From Rhizobiaceae bacterium (GTDB lineage: Bacteria; Pseudomonadota; Alphaproteobacteria; Rhizobiales; Rhizobiaceae), in assembly GCA_017644005.1 (NCBI GenBank), contig JAEPMJ010000001.1, positions 1,302,001-1,366,000 on the forward strand: a stretch of 64,000 nt of DNA, written 5' to 3'. Shown here piece after piece: positions 43,696-55,343 of the stretch (position 1 is its first letter; each line of letters begins with the position of its first letter). The position numbers and the translations under genes are program-made. The notes under the pieces were generated by a model. The model was not told the DNA's origin and searched no databases. It saw only the letters and a list, made by a program, of their open reading frames with translations.

Positions 43696-43798
43696 ATCGC
43701 GCCGCGCCGCGCCTTGTCACCTAGGGCCACCCATGCTAGCCAGCGGCCCAATTTCGGTTTGGCCGCGGCGCGGCCGGTATTACAGGGACTTCCGCTAC

Positions 43799-44305
43799 AT
43801 GGCCAATGAGAGCAACGGGAACGCCGCCGCCGCGCAGGCGCAGCCAGCGCAGAACGCGGTTATCAACATCCTAGCGCAGTATGTGAAGGACTTCTCGTTC
43901 GAGAGCCCGGGCGCGCCGCAGTCGCTTAAGGGGCGCGACAACAAGAACCCGTCGATCAACATCAATGTCAACGTCAACGCCAATCCGATAGCGGACAAGG
44001 AATACGACGTGGCAATGACGCTGACCGCGCAGGCTACTTTCGACAAAGATGTTCTCTTCAATGCCGAGCTCGTTTACGGCGGTGTATTCCGTATCGACGG
44101 CTTCCCGCAGGAACACATGCTGCCGCTGCTGTTCATCGAATGCCCGCGGCTGCTTTTCCCGTTTGCGCGTCAGATCATCGCCGATGCAACGCGCAATGGC
44201 GGCTTCCCGCCGCTGCTCATCGATCCGATCGATTTTGCAAAAATGTTCCAGCAGCGCATGGCCGAGGAGCAGGCAAAGCAGGCCGGCGCACCCAAGGCCG
44301 GCTGA
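43799..44305 (+). CDS. secB: protein-export chaperone SecB
   Basis: [31 protein letters not shown]-type motif ([32 protein letters not shown]). Confidence 0.97.
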   Translation: MANESNGNAAAAQAQPAQNAVINILAQYVKDFSFESPGAPQSLKGRDNKNPSININVNVNANPIADKEYDVAMTLTAQATFDKDVLFNAELVYGGVFRIDGFPQEHMLPLLFIECPRLLFPFARQIIADATRNGGFPPLLIDPIDFAKMFQQRMAEEQAKQAGAPKAG

Positions 44306-44319
44306 GCCGGCGGCTGGGT

Positions 44320-45015
44320 TCAGCCAGCCTTCAGCCAGATCGCGTTTTCACCCAGTTTCGCGACCATCGCAGCGTGGGCTTCCAGCTCCGCGCTGCTGAT
44401 ACGCGGTGGCAGCGGATTTGGACGGGCGCCAAACGAGACGGTCGCAATTACCGTTTCATCGCGTTCATCAGTGTCGGTGGCGATATCCAGCCCAAGCGCC
44501 GCCTGACGCCCACCGATCAGCTCGATATAGACCTCGGCGAGAAGCTCCGAATCCAGGAGAGCGCCGTGCAACGTGCGATGTGTGTTGTCGATGCCGTAGC
44601 GCCGGCACAGGGCATCGAGTGAATTCGGCCCCATCGGATGTTTGCGTTTGGCGATAGCCAACGTGTCGACGATGCGCTCCGGCGCTATCGGATCGGCACC
44701 TATTCGTTCCAGTTCGGCATTGATGAACCCGGCATCGAAACCCGCATTGTGGGCGACAATGTCCGCCCCTTCTGTGAATTCCAGGAATGCATCCACGACC
44801 TCGGCGAAGCCAGGTTTACCGACGAGATCGGCATCGCTGATTCCATGCACCGCCTGCGCCTCGGGGTGAACCCTGCGGTTACCGGGATTGATGTATTGAT
44901 GAAACGTCCGGCCGGTCGGGAACTTGTTGACTAGCTCGACGCCGCCAATTTCGATGATTCGATCAAGCCGCGGGTCAAGACCGGTGGTTTCGGTGTCCAG
45001 AATGATCTCACGCAC
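44320..45015 (-). CDS. dnaQ: DNA polymerase III subunit epsilon
   Basis: REIILDTETTGLDP; IVAHNAGFDAGFIN exonuclease motifs. Confidence 0.96.
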   Translation of the reverse strand: MREIILDTETTGLDPRLDRIIEIGGVELVNKFPTGRTFHQYINPGNRRVHPEAQAVHGISDADLVGKPGFAEVVDAFLEFTEGADIVAHNAGFDAGFINAELERIGADPIAPERIVDTLAIAKRKHPMGPNSLDALCRRYGIDNTHRTLHGALLDSELLAEVYIELIGGRQAALGLDIATDTDERDETVIATVSFGARPNPLPPRISSAELEAHAAMVAKLGENAIWLKAG

Positions 45016-45032
45016 TGCCAGGCGGCTCCCGT

Positions 45033-45629
45033 TCAGCCGGACCGGTCGCGCGCCTTGAGTGTCTCGATCAGTTGGCGAACTGCGGTGCGCGCCGCTTCCA
45101 TACCGGCGCCGGTATCAATGACGAAATCGGCATTGCGCCGCTTCTCGCGATCCGGAACCTGATTCGCCAGTATTGCGGCGAATTTTTCCTCGGTCATCCC
45201 CGGCCGTGACATTACCCTCGACTTTTGCACTTCAGGTGACGCCGTAACCACAAGAATATCGTCAACCCGACCGGTCGCGCCCGTTTCGAACAGCAGCGGA
45301 ATGTCGAGCACGACAAGCGGCGCCCCCGCCTTGCGGTGATGCGCAACGAAGACATCCTGGTCGGCGCGCACGAGCGGATGAATGATCTCTCCCAGCCGAC
45401 GCAGCTTCTGCTGGTCGTTAAGCACTGTGGCTGCGAGCCGCTCGCGGTTGACGACTCCGTTGGACGCGGTGCCTGGAAACTCCGCCTCGATAAGCCCGGC
45501 CGCCTTGCCGGCGTAGAGTCGATGGACGGTTGCGTCGGAATCGTGGACGGGAATTCCCTCATCTACAAACATCTTCGCGGTCGTCGACTTGCCCATGCCG
45601 ATCGAACCGGTAAGGCCGAGTATGATCAT
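45033..45629 (-). CDS. coaE: dephospho-CoA kinase
   Basis: [33 protein letters not shown]. Confidence 0.96.
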   Translation of the reverse strand: MIILGLTGSIGMGKSTTAKMFVDEGIPVHDSDATVHRLYAGKAAGLIEAEFPGTASNGVVNRERLAATVLNDQQKLRRLGEIIHPLVRADQDVFVAHHRKAGAPLVVLDIPLLFETGATGRVDDILVVTASPEVQKSRVMSRPGMTEEKFAAILANQVPDREKRRNADFVIDTGAGMEAARTAVRQLIETLKARDRSG

Positions 45630-46480
45630 CGCCCAGTCTCCAGATCGGCGACAATATGCGCTCTGAGGCCCGCCGTCACCTGCGGGCGTTGCCCGAACCA
45701 ACGCTCGAAGCCAGGCACTGCTTGATGAAGCAGCATGCCCAGACCATCGACAGCAACAAGACCGCGGCGGCGGGCGGCGGCCAAGAGGCTGGTTTCCAGC
45801 GGTGAGTAAACAATGTCAGTGACGACAGCGGCCGTTGGAAGCGGCGCGACGTCGATCACGAGTGGCGGCTGACCGCTCATGCCCAAAGAGGTGGTGTTGA
45901 TCAGCAGATGACAGTGCGGCAGCAGACCGGGTAGTTCATGCCATGCGTGTGCGCCAACCCCAGAATCAAACAGTTGCGCCAATCCGGCTGCCCGTTCGCG
46001 GGTACGGTTGACGACGTGGATATTGGCCACGCCAGCGGTTCGCAATGCAACGATTACCGCGCGCGCCGCGCCGCCTGCGCCGAGAACAACCGCCGTTTCG
46101 GCACTACGCCAAGCCGGTGCACCAGCATCGAGATTTGCCGCGAAACCATAAGCATCCGTATTGCCGCCTATCATCTCGCCTTTTTCGAGCCAGAGCGTGT
46201 TCACTGCGCCTATCGCTTCGGCCGCGGCGTCGCGGCGCGCCGCGAGACGGAATGCGTGCTCCTTGTGGGGGATGGTTACATTGCCGCCGACCCAGCCGTT
46301 CTGCGTCAGGTGGCTTGCAAAATCGGCGAAGCGCTCCGGAGCGACATCGACAGCTTCATAGCTGCCGGCAAGGCCCAGTTCGGCCAGCCAAAAGCGGTGG
46401 ATCAATGGCGAGCGCGAATGCGAAATCGGATGGCCGCATACGAATGCCCGCCGCCCGACATCAGCCATCGATTGCCCCAT
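45626..46480 (-). CDS. aroE: shikimate dehydrogenase
   Basis: [44 protein letters not shown]. Confidence 0.95.
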   Translation of the reverse strand: MGQSMADVGRRAFVCGHPISHSRSPLIHRFWLAELGLAGSYEAVDVAPERFADFASHLTQNGWVGGNVTIPHKEHAFRLAARRDAAAEAIGAVNTLWLEKGEMIGGNTDAYGFAANLDAGAPAWRSAETAVVLGAGGAARAVIVALRTAGVANIHVVNRTRERAAGLAQLFDSGVGAHAWHELPGLLPHCHLLINTTSLGMSGQPPLVIDVAPLPTAAVVTDIVYSPLETSLLAAARRRGLVAVDGLGMLLHQAVPGFERWFGQRPQVTAGLRAHIVADLETGR

Positions 46481-47069
46481 GTTCCCGCAAAACCTGAAGG
46501 AGCGGCAGAAGTGGCATGCCGACGATTGTGAAATAGCTGCCTTCGACTGTATCGAACAACTGCGCGCCGAGGCCCTCTATCTGATAGCTGCCGACGCTTT
46601 TCAGGGCAGCGTCGCCAACCGCCGAAAGGTAGCGTCCGGCATAGTGCGGACTGAATTCGCGCATGGTCATATAGGCAGTATCGACGCAGTGCCAATTCAC
46701 CTTGCCGGCTTCTGCGATCACGACCGCGCTGTTCAGTTCATGGGTACGGCCGGAAAGCTCGATCAGGTTGCGGCGCGCCTCATCCATATCGGCTGGTTTG
46801 TGAAACCGCCTGTCTCCGAGATTCATCGTCTGATCGGCCGCGATCACGATCGTATCGGGAAACCGCAAACTGACTTCAGTTGCCTTGGCCTCTGCCAGGA
46901 TCAGTGCAAGTTCGGCCGGTGTGGTGCCTGAATCGTCTATCGCCGTCTCGACCGCGCGTTCATCGACATCGGGGAGTTCGATTCGAAACCGCACTCCCGC
47001 ATTTTCGAGCAGCATGCGGCGCCCAGCGCTGCCTGAAGCGAGAATGACCTCACGGGACTTGGTGAGCAT
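46461..47069 (-). CDS. Maf-like nucleotide pyrophosphatase
   Basis: [28 protein letters not shown]. Confidence 0.94.
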   Translation of the reverse strand: MLTKSREVILASGSAGRRMLLENAGVRFRIELPDVDERAVETAIDDSGTTPAELALILAEAKATEVSLRFPDTIVIAADQTMNLGDRRFHKPADMDEARRNLIELSGRTHELNSAVVIAEAGKVNWHCVDTAYMTMREFSPHYAGRYLSAVGDAALKSVGSYQIEGLGAQLFDTVEGSYFTIVGMPLLPLLQVLREHGAIDG

Positions 47070-47102
47070 GATGCCTGCCTCTCCGATCGTGGCTTCGCCG
47101 CG

Positions 47103-47939
47103 CTAGCGCGCCTTGCCTCGCAAGGCAAGGATCGCGGCTGCTGTTTCCTCGATCGAGCGGCGTGTAACGTCGATCAGCGGCCAACCATGACGGCTGCACA
47201 GTTGCCGTGCATAGGTCAGTTCTTCTGCAATCACTGCGCGGTCGACATAGTCCTGAGAGCGGTAATCGCCGCTTGAACCGAGGATCCGGTTTTGCCGAAC
47301 ATGCGAGATACGTTCCGCCGAAGCCACGAGTCCGACCACGAGCGGGCCTTTGGCGCCGACCACCTCTGGCGGAACGGGCAAGCCGAGAACGATAGGTACG
47401 TTTGCCGTCTTGATACCGCGATTGGCGAGATAGATGCTGGTCGGCGTCTTCGAGGTGCGCGATATGCCAACCAGCACGACGTCTGCAGCGTCGACGTCGT
47501 TCAGCATCTGGCCGTCATCGTGCTCGAGCGTGAAATTCAGCGCATCGATACGGGTGAAATACTGCGCGTCAAGGACGTGTTGGGCACCAACCCTGCGACC
47601 GGCGGGAGTGCCGAGATATGATTGAAAAACCGTCAGAACCGGCTCGAGCACCGAAACACAGGGGAGGCCCAATGCGGCGCATTTTTTGTCGATGGTGGCG
47701 GCGAGCTCTGTGTCGACGACTGTATAAAGTACGATACCGGGTTCTTCCTCAATATCAGTGAAGGCCCGTTCGAGCTGCTTTCGATTGCGGACTAGCGGGT
47801 AGATGTGCTCGATCGACCGGGCATTCGTGTATTGCGCTGCTGCCGCGCGCCCCGCTGCCAGCAGGGTTTCTCCGGTCGCGTCGGAAATCATGTGCAGGTG
47901 AAAGAAGCTCTGCGGCTTGCTCACATGATCGTCTGGCAT
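47103..47939 (-). CDS. ppsR: pyruvate, phosphate dikinase regulatory protein (DUF299 kinase/pyrophosphorylase)
   Basis: [46 protein letters not shown]. Confidence 0.93.
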   Translation of the reverse strand: MPDDHVSKPQSFFHLHMISDATGETLLAAGRAAAAQYTNARSIEHIYPLVRNRKQLERAFTDIEEEPGIVLYTVVDTELAATIDKKCAALGLPCVSVLEPVLTVFQSYLGTPAGRRVGAQHVLDAQYFTRIDALNFTLEHDDGQMLNDVDAADVVLVGISRTSKTPTSIYLANRGIKTANVPIVLGLPVPPEVVGAKGPLVVGLVASAERISHVRQNRILGSSGDYRSQDYVDRAVIAEELTYARQLCSRHGWPLIDVTRRSIEETAAAILALRGKAR

Positions 47940-48331
47940 GCTGTGATGTTGTGTGGACAAAGGAGGGTTCCGGCGGATGTTTGTGCACCGACAATCTAGC
48001 AGAGGGCCTGATATCCACAATTCACCGTGGTGAGCGAGCAATGCCGGTGCTGTGCGGAATTACCGTGTGGTTCGGCCTTTATCCCATCCATGGTCTGGCG
48101 AATGCGACAGTTGGTTCGTTTGCAAGTCGTTGAAATGCAACGTATCAGGTCGGTTGTCCCCGCAATTACCGTTGAAGTTTGGTCTGGGAGATGACGGGAC
48201 CGGGCAAATGGTACCTTTAGAGGTGGCTGTGGGTTGGCTTGCGACCCCGCAAGTCACAGAGTCATAGAATCAGAAAATCTTTCTGAATTGGTTTTCTATT
48301 TATTTACTGCGTTGGAATGGGTAGCGCGCTC
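47940..48331. other. oriC: putative chromosomal replication origin (oriC)
   Basis: ppsR-hemE intergenic gap; near-consensus DnaA boxes TGTGGACAA (47952-47960, minus) and ATATCCACA (48011-48019); GANTC sites at 48259 and 48267; AT-rich stretch 48261-48309; flips prevailing gene orientation; parAB with parS nearby. Confidence 0.75.
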
Positions 48332-49360
48332 ATGGCTGAACGTAATGTGCTCAGGGTCCTGAAAGGCGCTACGGCCTTTCCGCCTCCAATCTGGATGATG
48401 CGTCAGGCAGGACGGTATCTGCCGGAATATCGCGCGACACGATCAAAGGCGGGCAGTTTTCTCGACCTGTGCTACAACCCGGAACTGGCCTGCGAAGTTA
48501 CGCTGCAGCCGATCCGGCGCTTCGGTTTCGATGCCTCGATCCTGTTTTCCGATATTCTGGTTGTGCCGCATGCACTTGGCCGCGATCTACGGTTCGATGA
48601 GGGTGTTGGTCCGCGCATGACGCCGATAACGGCGCAGGAGATTGCCGGGCTCGACGACGATGGGTTTCACGTGAATCTTTCGCCTGTCTATGAGGCTGTG
48701 CGGAAGATCAGGTCGGAGCTGCCGGAAAAGACGACTCTACTCGGGTTTTGCGGTGCGCCCTGGACGGTTGCCACCTATATGGTCGCCGGGCGCGGTACGC
48801 CCGATCAGGCGCCGACTAGGTTGTTCGGTTATCGTAACCCTGAAGCGTTGGATGAGCTTCTGAACCTTCTTGCCGACCTGAGTGCCGACTATCTGGCAAA
48901 CCAGGTCGATGCCGGCGCCGATGCCGTACAGATTTTCGATTCCTGGTCGGGCGTATTGGATGAAGCCGCCTTTCAGAGATGGTGTGTGAGGCCGGTGGCT
49001 CGGCTCCTGGCGCGATTTCGGGCGCGTCATGCCGATGTGCCCGTGATTGGTTTTCCGCGCGGCGCCGGACTTGCCTATAACAGTTATCGCCAGCAGACCG
49101 GCGTTACGGCACTGGCACTCGACTGGACGGTGCCGTTTGCGCAGGCGAAACAGCTGCAGGCTGTGGGTGCTGTGCAGGGCAATCTCGATCCACTACGGCT
49201 CGTCGCCGGCGGAGCGGCGTTGGAGGAGGGTGTGCGGGCGATACTCGAAACACTGGGCGACGGGCCGTTGATCTTCAACCTGGGGCACGGAATTACGCCC
49301 GATGCACCGGTGGAACATGTCGATCAGATGATCAGACTGGTCAGGGGCGCTCAGCGATGA
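48332..49360 (+). CDS. hemE: uroporphyrinogen decarboxylase
   Basis: [38 protein letters not shown]. Confidence 0.97.
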   Translation: MAERNVLRVLKGATAFPPPIWMMRQAGRYLPEYRATRSKAGSFLDLCYNPELACEVTLQPIRRFGFDASILFSDILVVPHALGRDLRFDEGVGPRMTPITAQEIAGLDDDGFHVNLSPVYEAVRKIRSELPEKTTLLGFCGAPWTVATYMVAGRGTPDQAPTRLFGYRNPEALDELLNLLADLSADYLANQVDAGADAVQIFDSWSGVLDEAAFQRWCVRPVARLLARFRARHADVPVIGFPRGAGLAYNSYRQQTGVTALALDWTVPFAQAKQLQAVGAVQGNLDPLRLVAGGAALEEGVRAILETLGDGPLIFNLGHGITPDAPVEHVDQMIRLVRGAQR

Positions 49361-49872
49361 GTGCCGGAGCGCCTCTATTTAGGGCATTTGTTGCTCTCGG
49401 CGCGCTGGCGGTGCTTGCGGTGCTGTTTTTTCTTATCGAGCCGGGTGACGCCTACTACTGGATCAAGGCGCTGCATGTGATAGCGGTAATTTCCTGGATG
49501 GCCGGCATGCTTTATCTACCGCGGCTGTTCGTCTATCACGCCAGTGCCGTTGCCGGTTCGGAGAAATCCGAGACCTTCAAGGTGATGGAACGCAGGCTTT
49601 TACGTGCGATCATAAACCCGGCGATGATCGTTACCTGGGCCGCGGGGCTTTGGCTGGCCTGGTACGGATTTGCGTTCAAAGGCGGGTGGCTTCACGCGAA
49701 GATCGTGCTTGTTTTTGTGCTGTCCGGCGTTCACGGATACCTGTCGGCGTCCGTTCGCAATTTCGCCGAAGACCGCAACGAAAAGTCGGCCCGCCACTGG
49801 CGGATCGTCAATGAAGTTCCCACATTGCTGATGATCGTTATAGTGGTCCTGGTGATCGTGAAGCCGTTCTGA
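49357..49872 (+). CDS. hemJ: protoporphyrinogen oxidase HemJ
   Basis: [30 protein letters not shown]; 4-bp overlap with hemE. Confidence 0.93.
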   Translation: MSAGAPLFRAFVALGALAVLAVLFFLIEPGDAYYWIKALHVIAVISWMAGMLYLPRLFVYHASAVAGSEKSETFKVMERRLLRAIINPAMIVTWAAGLWLAWYGFAFKGGWLHAKIVLVFVLSGVHGYLSASVRNFAEDRNEKSARHWRIVNEVPTLLMIVIVVLVIVKPF

Positions 49873-50038
49873 CACGGCCGGCGTTACGAATGACCGCTTG
49901 CTCTTTGCGGGCGGCGGGGATATGAGTCGCAACCTCTCCCGGTACAGAGCGCCACGTCTTCAGCAGCCTGCTTCTGCGTTCCGCGCTTCCGCGATCCCGC
50001 CCATTTTCCCGCTTTCTCCCTCATAGCGTTTGACGGAC

Positions 50039-51295
50039 ATGAAATTACAGGAACTTAAAAACAAAGGTCCGACGGACCTGATAGCATTCGCCGAGTCGCT
50101 CGAAGTCGAGAATGCCAGCGTCATGCGCAAGCAAGAGCTGATGTTCGCGATTCTGAAGAAGCTTGCTGCGCAGGATACCGAGATCATCGGCGAAGGTGTT
50201 GTGGAAGTGCTTCAGGACGGGTTCGGTTTCCTGCGTTCCGCCAACGCCAACTATCTGCCGGGGCCGGACGATATCTACATTTCACCGTCGCAGATCAGAC
50301 GCTTCTCGCTGAAGACCGGGGATACGGTCGAGGGGCCGATTCGCAGTCCGAAGGAAGGCGAGCGCTATTTTGCGCTTCTCAAGGTCAACACGATCAACTT
50401 TGAAGATCCCGAGAAGATCCGTCACAAGATCCATTTTGACAATCTGACGCCGCTTTATCCGGATTCGCGGTTGCGGATGGAGATCGACGATCCGACGAAG
50501 AAGGATCTGTCGGCGCGGGTTATTGATCTGGTTGCGCCGTTGGGCAAGGGTCAACGTGGCCTTATCGTCGCGCCGCCACGCACCGGTAAGACGGTACTGT
50601 TGCAGAACATCGCTCATTCCATCACGTCCAATCATCCCGAGTGCTTTTTGATCGTGCTTCTGATCGACGAGCGTCCCGAGGAAGTGACCGATATGCAGCG
50701 TTCGGTGAAGGGTGAGGTTGTGTCCTCTACCTTCGACGAGCCGGCAACACGCCACGTTCAGGTGGCGGAGATGGTGATCGAGAAGGCCAAGCGGCTGGTC
50801 GAGCATGGGCGCGATGTCGTCATCCTCCTCGATTCGATCACGCGTCTCGGCCGCGCCTACAACACAGTTGTTCCGTCCTCGGGCAAGGTGCTCACGGGTG
50901 GCGTTGACGCCAACGCGCTGCAGCGCCCGAAACGTTTCTTCGGTGCTGCTCGCAATATCGAAGAGGGTGGCTCGCTGACGATCATCGCGACCGCGCTTAT
51001 CGATACCGGCAGCCGCATGGATGAAGTGATCTTCGAGGAATTCAAGGGTACCGGCAACTCAGAAATCGTGCTCGATCGCAAGGTGGCGGATAAGCGCATT
51101 TTCCCGTCGATGGATATTCTCAAGTCGGGTACGCGGAAGGAAGACCTTCTCATCGCCCGGCAGGAGTTGCAGAAGATATTTGTTCTGCGACGTATTCTGG
51201 CCCCGATGGGGACGACGGATGCCATCGAATTCCTCATCGACAAGCTGAAGCAGACGAAAACCAATTCGGATTTCTTCGATTCGATGAATACCTGA
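50039..51295 (+). CDS. rho: transcription termination factor Rho
   Basis: [51 protein letters not shown]. Confidence 0.98.
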   Translation: MKLQELKNKGPTDLIAFAESLEVENASVMRKQELMFAILKKLAAQDTEIIGEGVVEVLQDGFGFLRSANANYLPGPDDIYISPSQIRRFSLKTGDTVEGPIRSPKEGERYFALLKVNTINFEDPEKIRHKIHFDNLTPLYPDSRLRMEIDDPTKKDLSARVIDLVAPLGKGQRGLIVAPPRTGKTVLLQNIAHSITSNHPECFLIVLLIDERPEEVTDMQRSVKGEVVSSTFDEPATRHVQVAEMVIEKAKRLVEHGRDVVILLDSITRLGRAYNTVVPSSGKVLTGGVDANALQRPKRFFGAARNIEEGGSLTIIATALIDTGSRMDEVIFEEFKGTGNSEIVLDRKVADKRIFPSMDILKSGTRKEDLLIARQELQKIFVLRRILAPMGTTDAIEFLIDKLKQTKTNSDFFDSMNT

Positions 51296-51363
51296 TCGAT
51301 TCGGATTCGAAACGAACATCAACGGATCATTAACCATAGAGCTCGATTCGGACTCGAAATGAA
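51278..51363. promoter_or_regulatory. cluster of five GANTC (CcrM-type) sites in a 21-bp direct repeat pair with a CtrA half-site TTAACCAT
   Basis: GANTC at 51278, 51298, 51304, 51345, 51351; repeats 51296-51316 and 51343-51363 (19/21 identical); TTAACCAT at 51330-51337. Confidence 0.7.
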
Positions 51364-52710
51364 ATGGCGCCGGCGGATTCGCCGGTGAGCGCGATGCGCC
51401 AGTCCGACACCATTTTTGCACTATCGAGCGGCGCCCCACCCAGTGGCGTCGCAATTGTCCGCATTTCTGGCTCCCGTGCCAAAGATGCGGTGCTCCGGAT
51501 TTGCGGACGTGTTCCGGAAGACCGGATGGCGGAGTTAGCCGATTTGCGCGATGCAGGTGGTGAACTGCTCGACCGGGGGCTTGTAATCGTGTTCACGGGG
51601 CCACGTAGTTTCACGGGTGAGGATTGCGCAGAATTTCAAATTCATGGGGGCCGGGCCTCAATTGCTGCGGTGATCGATGCCCTTGGCCAGATCGAAGGCT
51701 TGCGGCAAGCGGAGGCCGGTGAGTTTACCCGGCGCGCTTTCGTCAACGGTAAAATGGATCTGACCGGTGTGGAGGCGCTGGGAGACCTGATTTCCGCTGA
51801 AACTGCGGTGCAGCGCCGTTTCGCGTTGGCCAATGCCGACGGTTCGGCCAAGGCGCAATACGACAACTGGCGCGAACGTCTGCTGCATGCACGAGCCATG
51901 ATCGAAGCGGAGTTGGATTTTTCGGACGAGGGTGATGTCCCCGGTTCCGTCGCGGACGAGATCTGGCGGGACGTAAGGCTGCTTGCCGAGGAGATGGCAA
52001 TCAAGGTTTCAGAATCCAGGAAAGCGGAAATCCTCAGGGATGGTTTTCGGGTGGTAATTCTGGGTGCGCCCAATGCCGGCAAATCGAGCCTGATTAACCG
52101 GCTGGCCGACAGGGACGTCGCGATCATTTCAGATGAGGCGGGTACAACGCGTGATCTGGTCGAGGTGGTTCTCGACCTCGATGGTGTGCGTACGGTGGTT
52201 ACCGATACAGCGGGTTTGAGGGACGATCCTGGATCTGTAGAGGCTCAGGGCATCGCCCGGGCCCTGGACAGGGCTGCCGATTGCGACCTTGTTTTATTGC
52301 TTGAAGATCTCTCGAACCCGACAGCTGTTGATGTACGAACCGAAGGTAAGGTCCTGCGCATCGGATCGAAGGTCGATCTTGTGCCGGACTCCGGCGCAGG
52401 GTCTTATGATGTTGTGATTTCGACCAAGACGGGTTCCGGGATTGGCCGGCTGATCGAACGTATACGGGAAGAGGCACAGACCCGGATCGGTGGGTGGTCT
52501 GGGGAATTGTTGCCATTCCGGCTCCGTCAAGTAGAGCTTCTCCGTGCAACGGTGAGTCACCTTGAGAGTGCATTGAACACGCAAACCGAGCTTGAATTGA
52601 AGGCCGAAGCGCTTCGTCTCGCCGCTGACTCCATCGGCTCCATCGTCGGGGAAATCAGGACGGAGGAGGTGCTCGGCAGGATATTCAGCCAGTTTTGTAT
52701 CGGCAAATGA
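51364..52710 (+). CDS. mnmE: tRNA uridine-5-carboxymethylaminomethyl(34) synthesis GTPase MnmE
   Basis: VVILGAPNAGKSSLINRLADRDVAIISDEAGTTRDLVE; C-terminal FCIGK. Confidence 0.97.
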   Translation: MAPADSPVSAMRQSDTIFALSSGAPPSGVAIVRISGSRAKDAVLRICGRVPEDRMAELADLRDAGGELLDRGLVIVFTGPRSFTGEDCAEFQIHGGRASIAAVIDALGQIEGLRQAEAGEFTRRAFVNGKMDLTGVEALGDLISAETAVQRRFALANADGSAKAQYDNWRERLLHARAMIEAELDFSDEGDVPGSVADEIWRDVRLLAEEMAIKVSESRKAEILRDGFRVVILGAPNAGKSSLINRLADRDVAIISDEAGTTRDLVEVVLDLDGVRTVVTDTAGLRDDPGSVEAQGIARALDRAADCDLVLLLEDLSNPTAVDVRTEGKVLRIGSKVDLVPDSGAGSYDVVISTKTGSGIGRLIERIREEAQTRIGGWSGELLPFRLRQVELLRATVSHLESALNTQTELELKAEALRLAADSIGSIVGEIRTEEVLGRIFSQFCIGK

Positions 52711-52723
52711 TTCACGTGAAACA
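52708..52723. promoter_or_regulatory. parS: parS site 1 (overlaps mnmE stop codon)
   Basis: TGATTCACGTGAAACA, 15/16 to TGTTTCACGTGAAACA. Confidence 0.9.
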
Positions 52724-52767
52724 TTGGCATTATGATTGCTGGGCGATAGACATCCAGGGCGTGGGGT

Positions 52768-52783
52768 TGTTTCACGTGAAACG
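52768..52783. promoter_or_regulatory. parS: parS site 2 (mnmE-mnmG intergenic)
   Basis: TGTTTCACGTGAAACG, 15/16. Confidence 0.9.
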
Positions 52784-52812
52784 GAATCGGTGCCGTAACG
52801 AGTATTCGCGAA

Positions 52813-54675
52813 ATGATGGACTTTGATGTCATTGTGATCGGCGGCGGGCATGCCGGATGCGAAGCCGCATCGGCATCCGCACGAGCTGGAGCCAACACGG
52901 CGTTGGTTACGATTTCGGCCGAAACCATCGGCATTATGTCGTGCAATCCTGCCATCGGCGGGCTCGGAAAGGGCCATCTGGTGCGCGAAATCGATGCCCT
53001 TGATGGTGTCATGGGCCGAGTCGCTGATGCGGCCGGTATTCAATTTCGTCTGCTCAATCGTCGTAAAGGGCCTGCGGTTCGCGGACCACGTACCCAGGCG
53101 GACCGGAAGCTCTATCGCAATGCCATGCAGCGTGAAATGGCAGCTCAATCCGGCCTTTCGGTATTGGAAGGCGAAGTTGTCGATATCGGTTTCGCAGAAG
53201 GGCATGTGACGCATGTCGAACTCGGCGATGGCCGCGTTCTGACATGTTGTGCCGTTGTGCTGACTACGGGCACGTTCTTGCGGGGACTTATTCACATTGG
53301 CGACAAACGCTTTCCGGCGGGCCGTATGGGTGAGAGCGCTTCGACGAAACTATCTGAGCGCATAGCGGCCGCCGGTTTTACGTTGGGCCGGTTGAAAACA
53401 GGTACGCCGCCCAGGCTTGATGGTCGGACGATCGGCTGGGCTTCGCTCGATATGCAGAAGCCGGACGATGAACCGGTGCCGTTTTCCCTGATGACCGACC
53501 GGATCGCCCAGCCGCAGATCGATTGCGGAATTACCCGGACCGTCGACCGCACGCACGAAATTATCCGCGCCAACCTTGAGCGGTCAGCAATGTACTCCGG
53601 ATCGATCAAGGGTGTCGGACCCCGTTACTGCCCCTCGATCGAAGACAAGATTGTCAAGTTCGGCGACCGAGATGGTCATCAGATCTTCCTGGAGCCGGAG
53701 GGGCTCGACGATCCAACCGTTTATCCCAATGGCATATCGACGTCGCTGCCGGAAGATGTACAGAGGGCGCTGCTTGCAACAATTCCCGGGCTGGAAAATG
53801 CAGTGATGCTGAAGCCGGGTTATGCGATCGAATATGACCACATCGACCCGCGTGAACTGGATCCTACCCTGGAGACGCGACGCGTCAAAGGCCTATTCAC
53901 GGCAGGTCAAATCAACGGGACGACAGGGTACGAGGAGGCCGCAGCTCAAGGATTGCTGGCGGGGTTGAATGCAGCGCGGGGGGCCGGCGACCAGCCACTC
54001 GCGGAGATCAGCCGAACGGATGCCTACATAGGTGTCATGGTCGACGACCTTGTTCATCGCGGCATTACCGAACCTTATCGCATGTTTACATCTCGTGCAG
54101 AGTTCCGGCTTTCCTTGCGCGCTGACAACGCGGATTTACGACTGACGCCTCTCGGTCACAAGTTCGGTATTATCGGGCCGAATCGACTGGGCAGATATGG
54201 TGAGATTGAAAACCGACGTGCGGCTGCGCGTGGTCAATTGCGGGCTCTATCCGTCACTCCCAATGAGGCGGCTTCGCATGGCGTGCGGCTTAATCTGGAC
54301 GGTGTGCGCAGAAGCGCCTACGAGCTCCTTTCCTATCCCGGAATTGGGTTTCCGGAGCTGGTGCAAATCTGGCCGCAGCTCGCGTCTGTCGATGGTGCAA
54401 CTGCCGAGGCGATGGAAACCGAGGCGCGGTATGCCGTCTATGTTGATCGCCAACAACAGGAAGTGGCGTATATCCGCCGCGAGGAACAGACGGCGATTCC
54501 CGAGGGGCTCGACTACAGCAGTCTCGCCGGCCTTTCCAACGAGTTGAAGCAGAAATTGGCAGAACGGTCGCCGCGGACGATTGCAGAAGCACAACGTATG
54601 GACGGTATGACGCCTGCGGCGCTGGCAATCGTCATTTCCGCAATTCACCTTCAGAGCCGTCGCGGCGCGGCATGA
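52813..54675 (+). CDS. mnmG: tRNA uridine-5-carboxymethylaminomethyl(34) synthesis enzyme MnmG
   Basis: [54 protein letters not shown]. Confidence 0.98.
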   Translation: MMDFDVIVIGGGHAGCEAASASARAGANTALVTISAETIGIMSCNPAIGGLGKGHLVREIDALDGVMGRVADAAGIQFRLLNRRKGPAVRGPRTQADRKLYRNAMQREMAAQSGLSVLEGEVVDIGFAEGHVTHVELGDGRVLTCCAVVLTTGTFLRGLIHIGDKRFPAGRMGESASTKLSERIAAAGFTLGRLKTGTPPRLDGRTIGWASLDMQKPDDEPVPFSLMTDRIAQPQIDCGITRTVDRTHEIIRANLERSAMYSGSIKGVGPRYCPSIEDKIVKFGDRDGHQIFLEPEGLDDPTVYPNGISTSLPEDVQRALLATIPGLENAVMLKPGYAIEYDHIDPRELDPTLETRRVKGLFTAGQINGTTGYEEAAAQGLLAGLNAARGAGDQPLAEISRTDAYIGVMVDDLVHRGITEPYRMFTSRAEFRLSLRADNADLRLTPLGHKFGIIGPNRLGRYGEIENRRAAARGQLRALSVTPNEAASHGVRLNLDGVRRSAYELLSYPGIGFPELVQIWPQLASVDGATAEAMETEARYAVYVDRQQQEVAYIRREEQTAIPEGLDYSSLAGLSNELKQKLAERSPRTIAEAQRMDGMTPAALAIVISAIHLQSRRGAA

Positions 54676-55298
54676 ACGATGGCCGATACGCTGAGCTGCT
54701 TCGGGTTGCCGGGCCCGTTTCACGTGAAACATTTGACCGGCTCATCGCATTTCAGGCGATGTTCGAAAAATGGGCAGCGCGAATAAACCTCGCTTCGCCC
54801 TCGACTATTCCCGAACTCTGGCGCAGGCATATTCTGGACAGCGCGCAACTATTGCCGCTGGTTTCTGATGCTTTGCGTTTTGTGGATCTGGGTTCCGGCG
54901 GCGGATTTCCGGGCGCGGTTTTGTCCGTGCTCCTCTCAGATAGGGGCGGGGCATCGATTGCACTGGTGGAAAGCAATCAGAAGAAGGCTTCCTTCCTGCG
55001 CAACGCGATAGCAGGCACGCCGGGCTGCGTCGTCGCAAAGCGCATCGAGGAGTTTGCCAACTCTGGAGAGAGCGCGGATGTCGTGACCGCACGTGCTTTG
55101 GCCCCGTTGCCCAAACTTCTGGGCCTCGCAGAACCCTGGCTCTCGAGTGGTGCAAGGGCGCTTTTTCACAAAGGCAGGGATTACCGGCGCGAAATCGAAG
55201 AAAGCCGTGACGCCTGGCAATTCCGTCTGGTAGAACATTCGAGCGTGATCGATGCGGCAAGCGTGATCCTGGAAATTTCCGATCTCAAGAAGCGCTGA
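54672..55298 (+). CDS. rsmG: 16S rRNA (guanine(527)-N(7))-methyltransferase RsmG
   Basis: [45 protein letters not shown]. Confidence 0.96.
   Translation: MNDGRYAELLRVAGPVSRETFDRLIAFQAMFEKWAARINLASPSTIPELWRRHILDSAQLLPLVSDALRFVDLGSGGGFPGAVLSVLLSDRGGASIALVESNQKKASFLRNAIAGTPGCVVAKRIEEFANSGESADVVTARALAPLPKLLGLAEPWLSSGARALFHKGRDYRREIEESRDAWQFRLVEHSSVIDAASVILEISDLKKR
54716..54731. promoter_or_regulatory. parS: parS site 3 (inside rsmG, encodes VSRET)
   Basis: CGTTTCACGTGAAACA, 15/16. Confidence 0.9.
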
Positions 55299-55343
55299 AG
55301 CTGGCGATCGCCCGAGGAGTCACCATACGAGGCCGTTGCGAAT

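Noticed and set aside
48060-48240. Additional DnaA boxes in the oriC gap (e.g. TTATCCCAT, TTGTCCCCG, TGTGGGTTG)
   Set aside because: Three mismatches each to TTATCCACA; too weak to claim.
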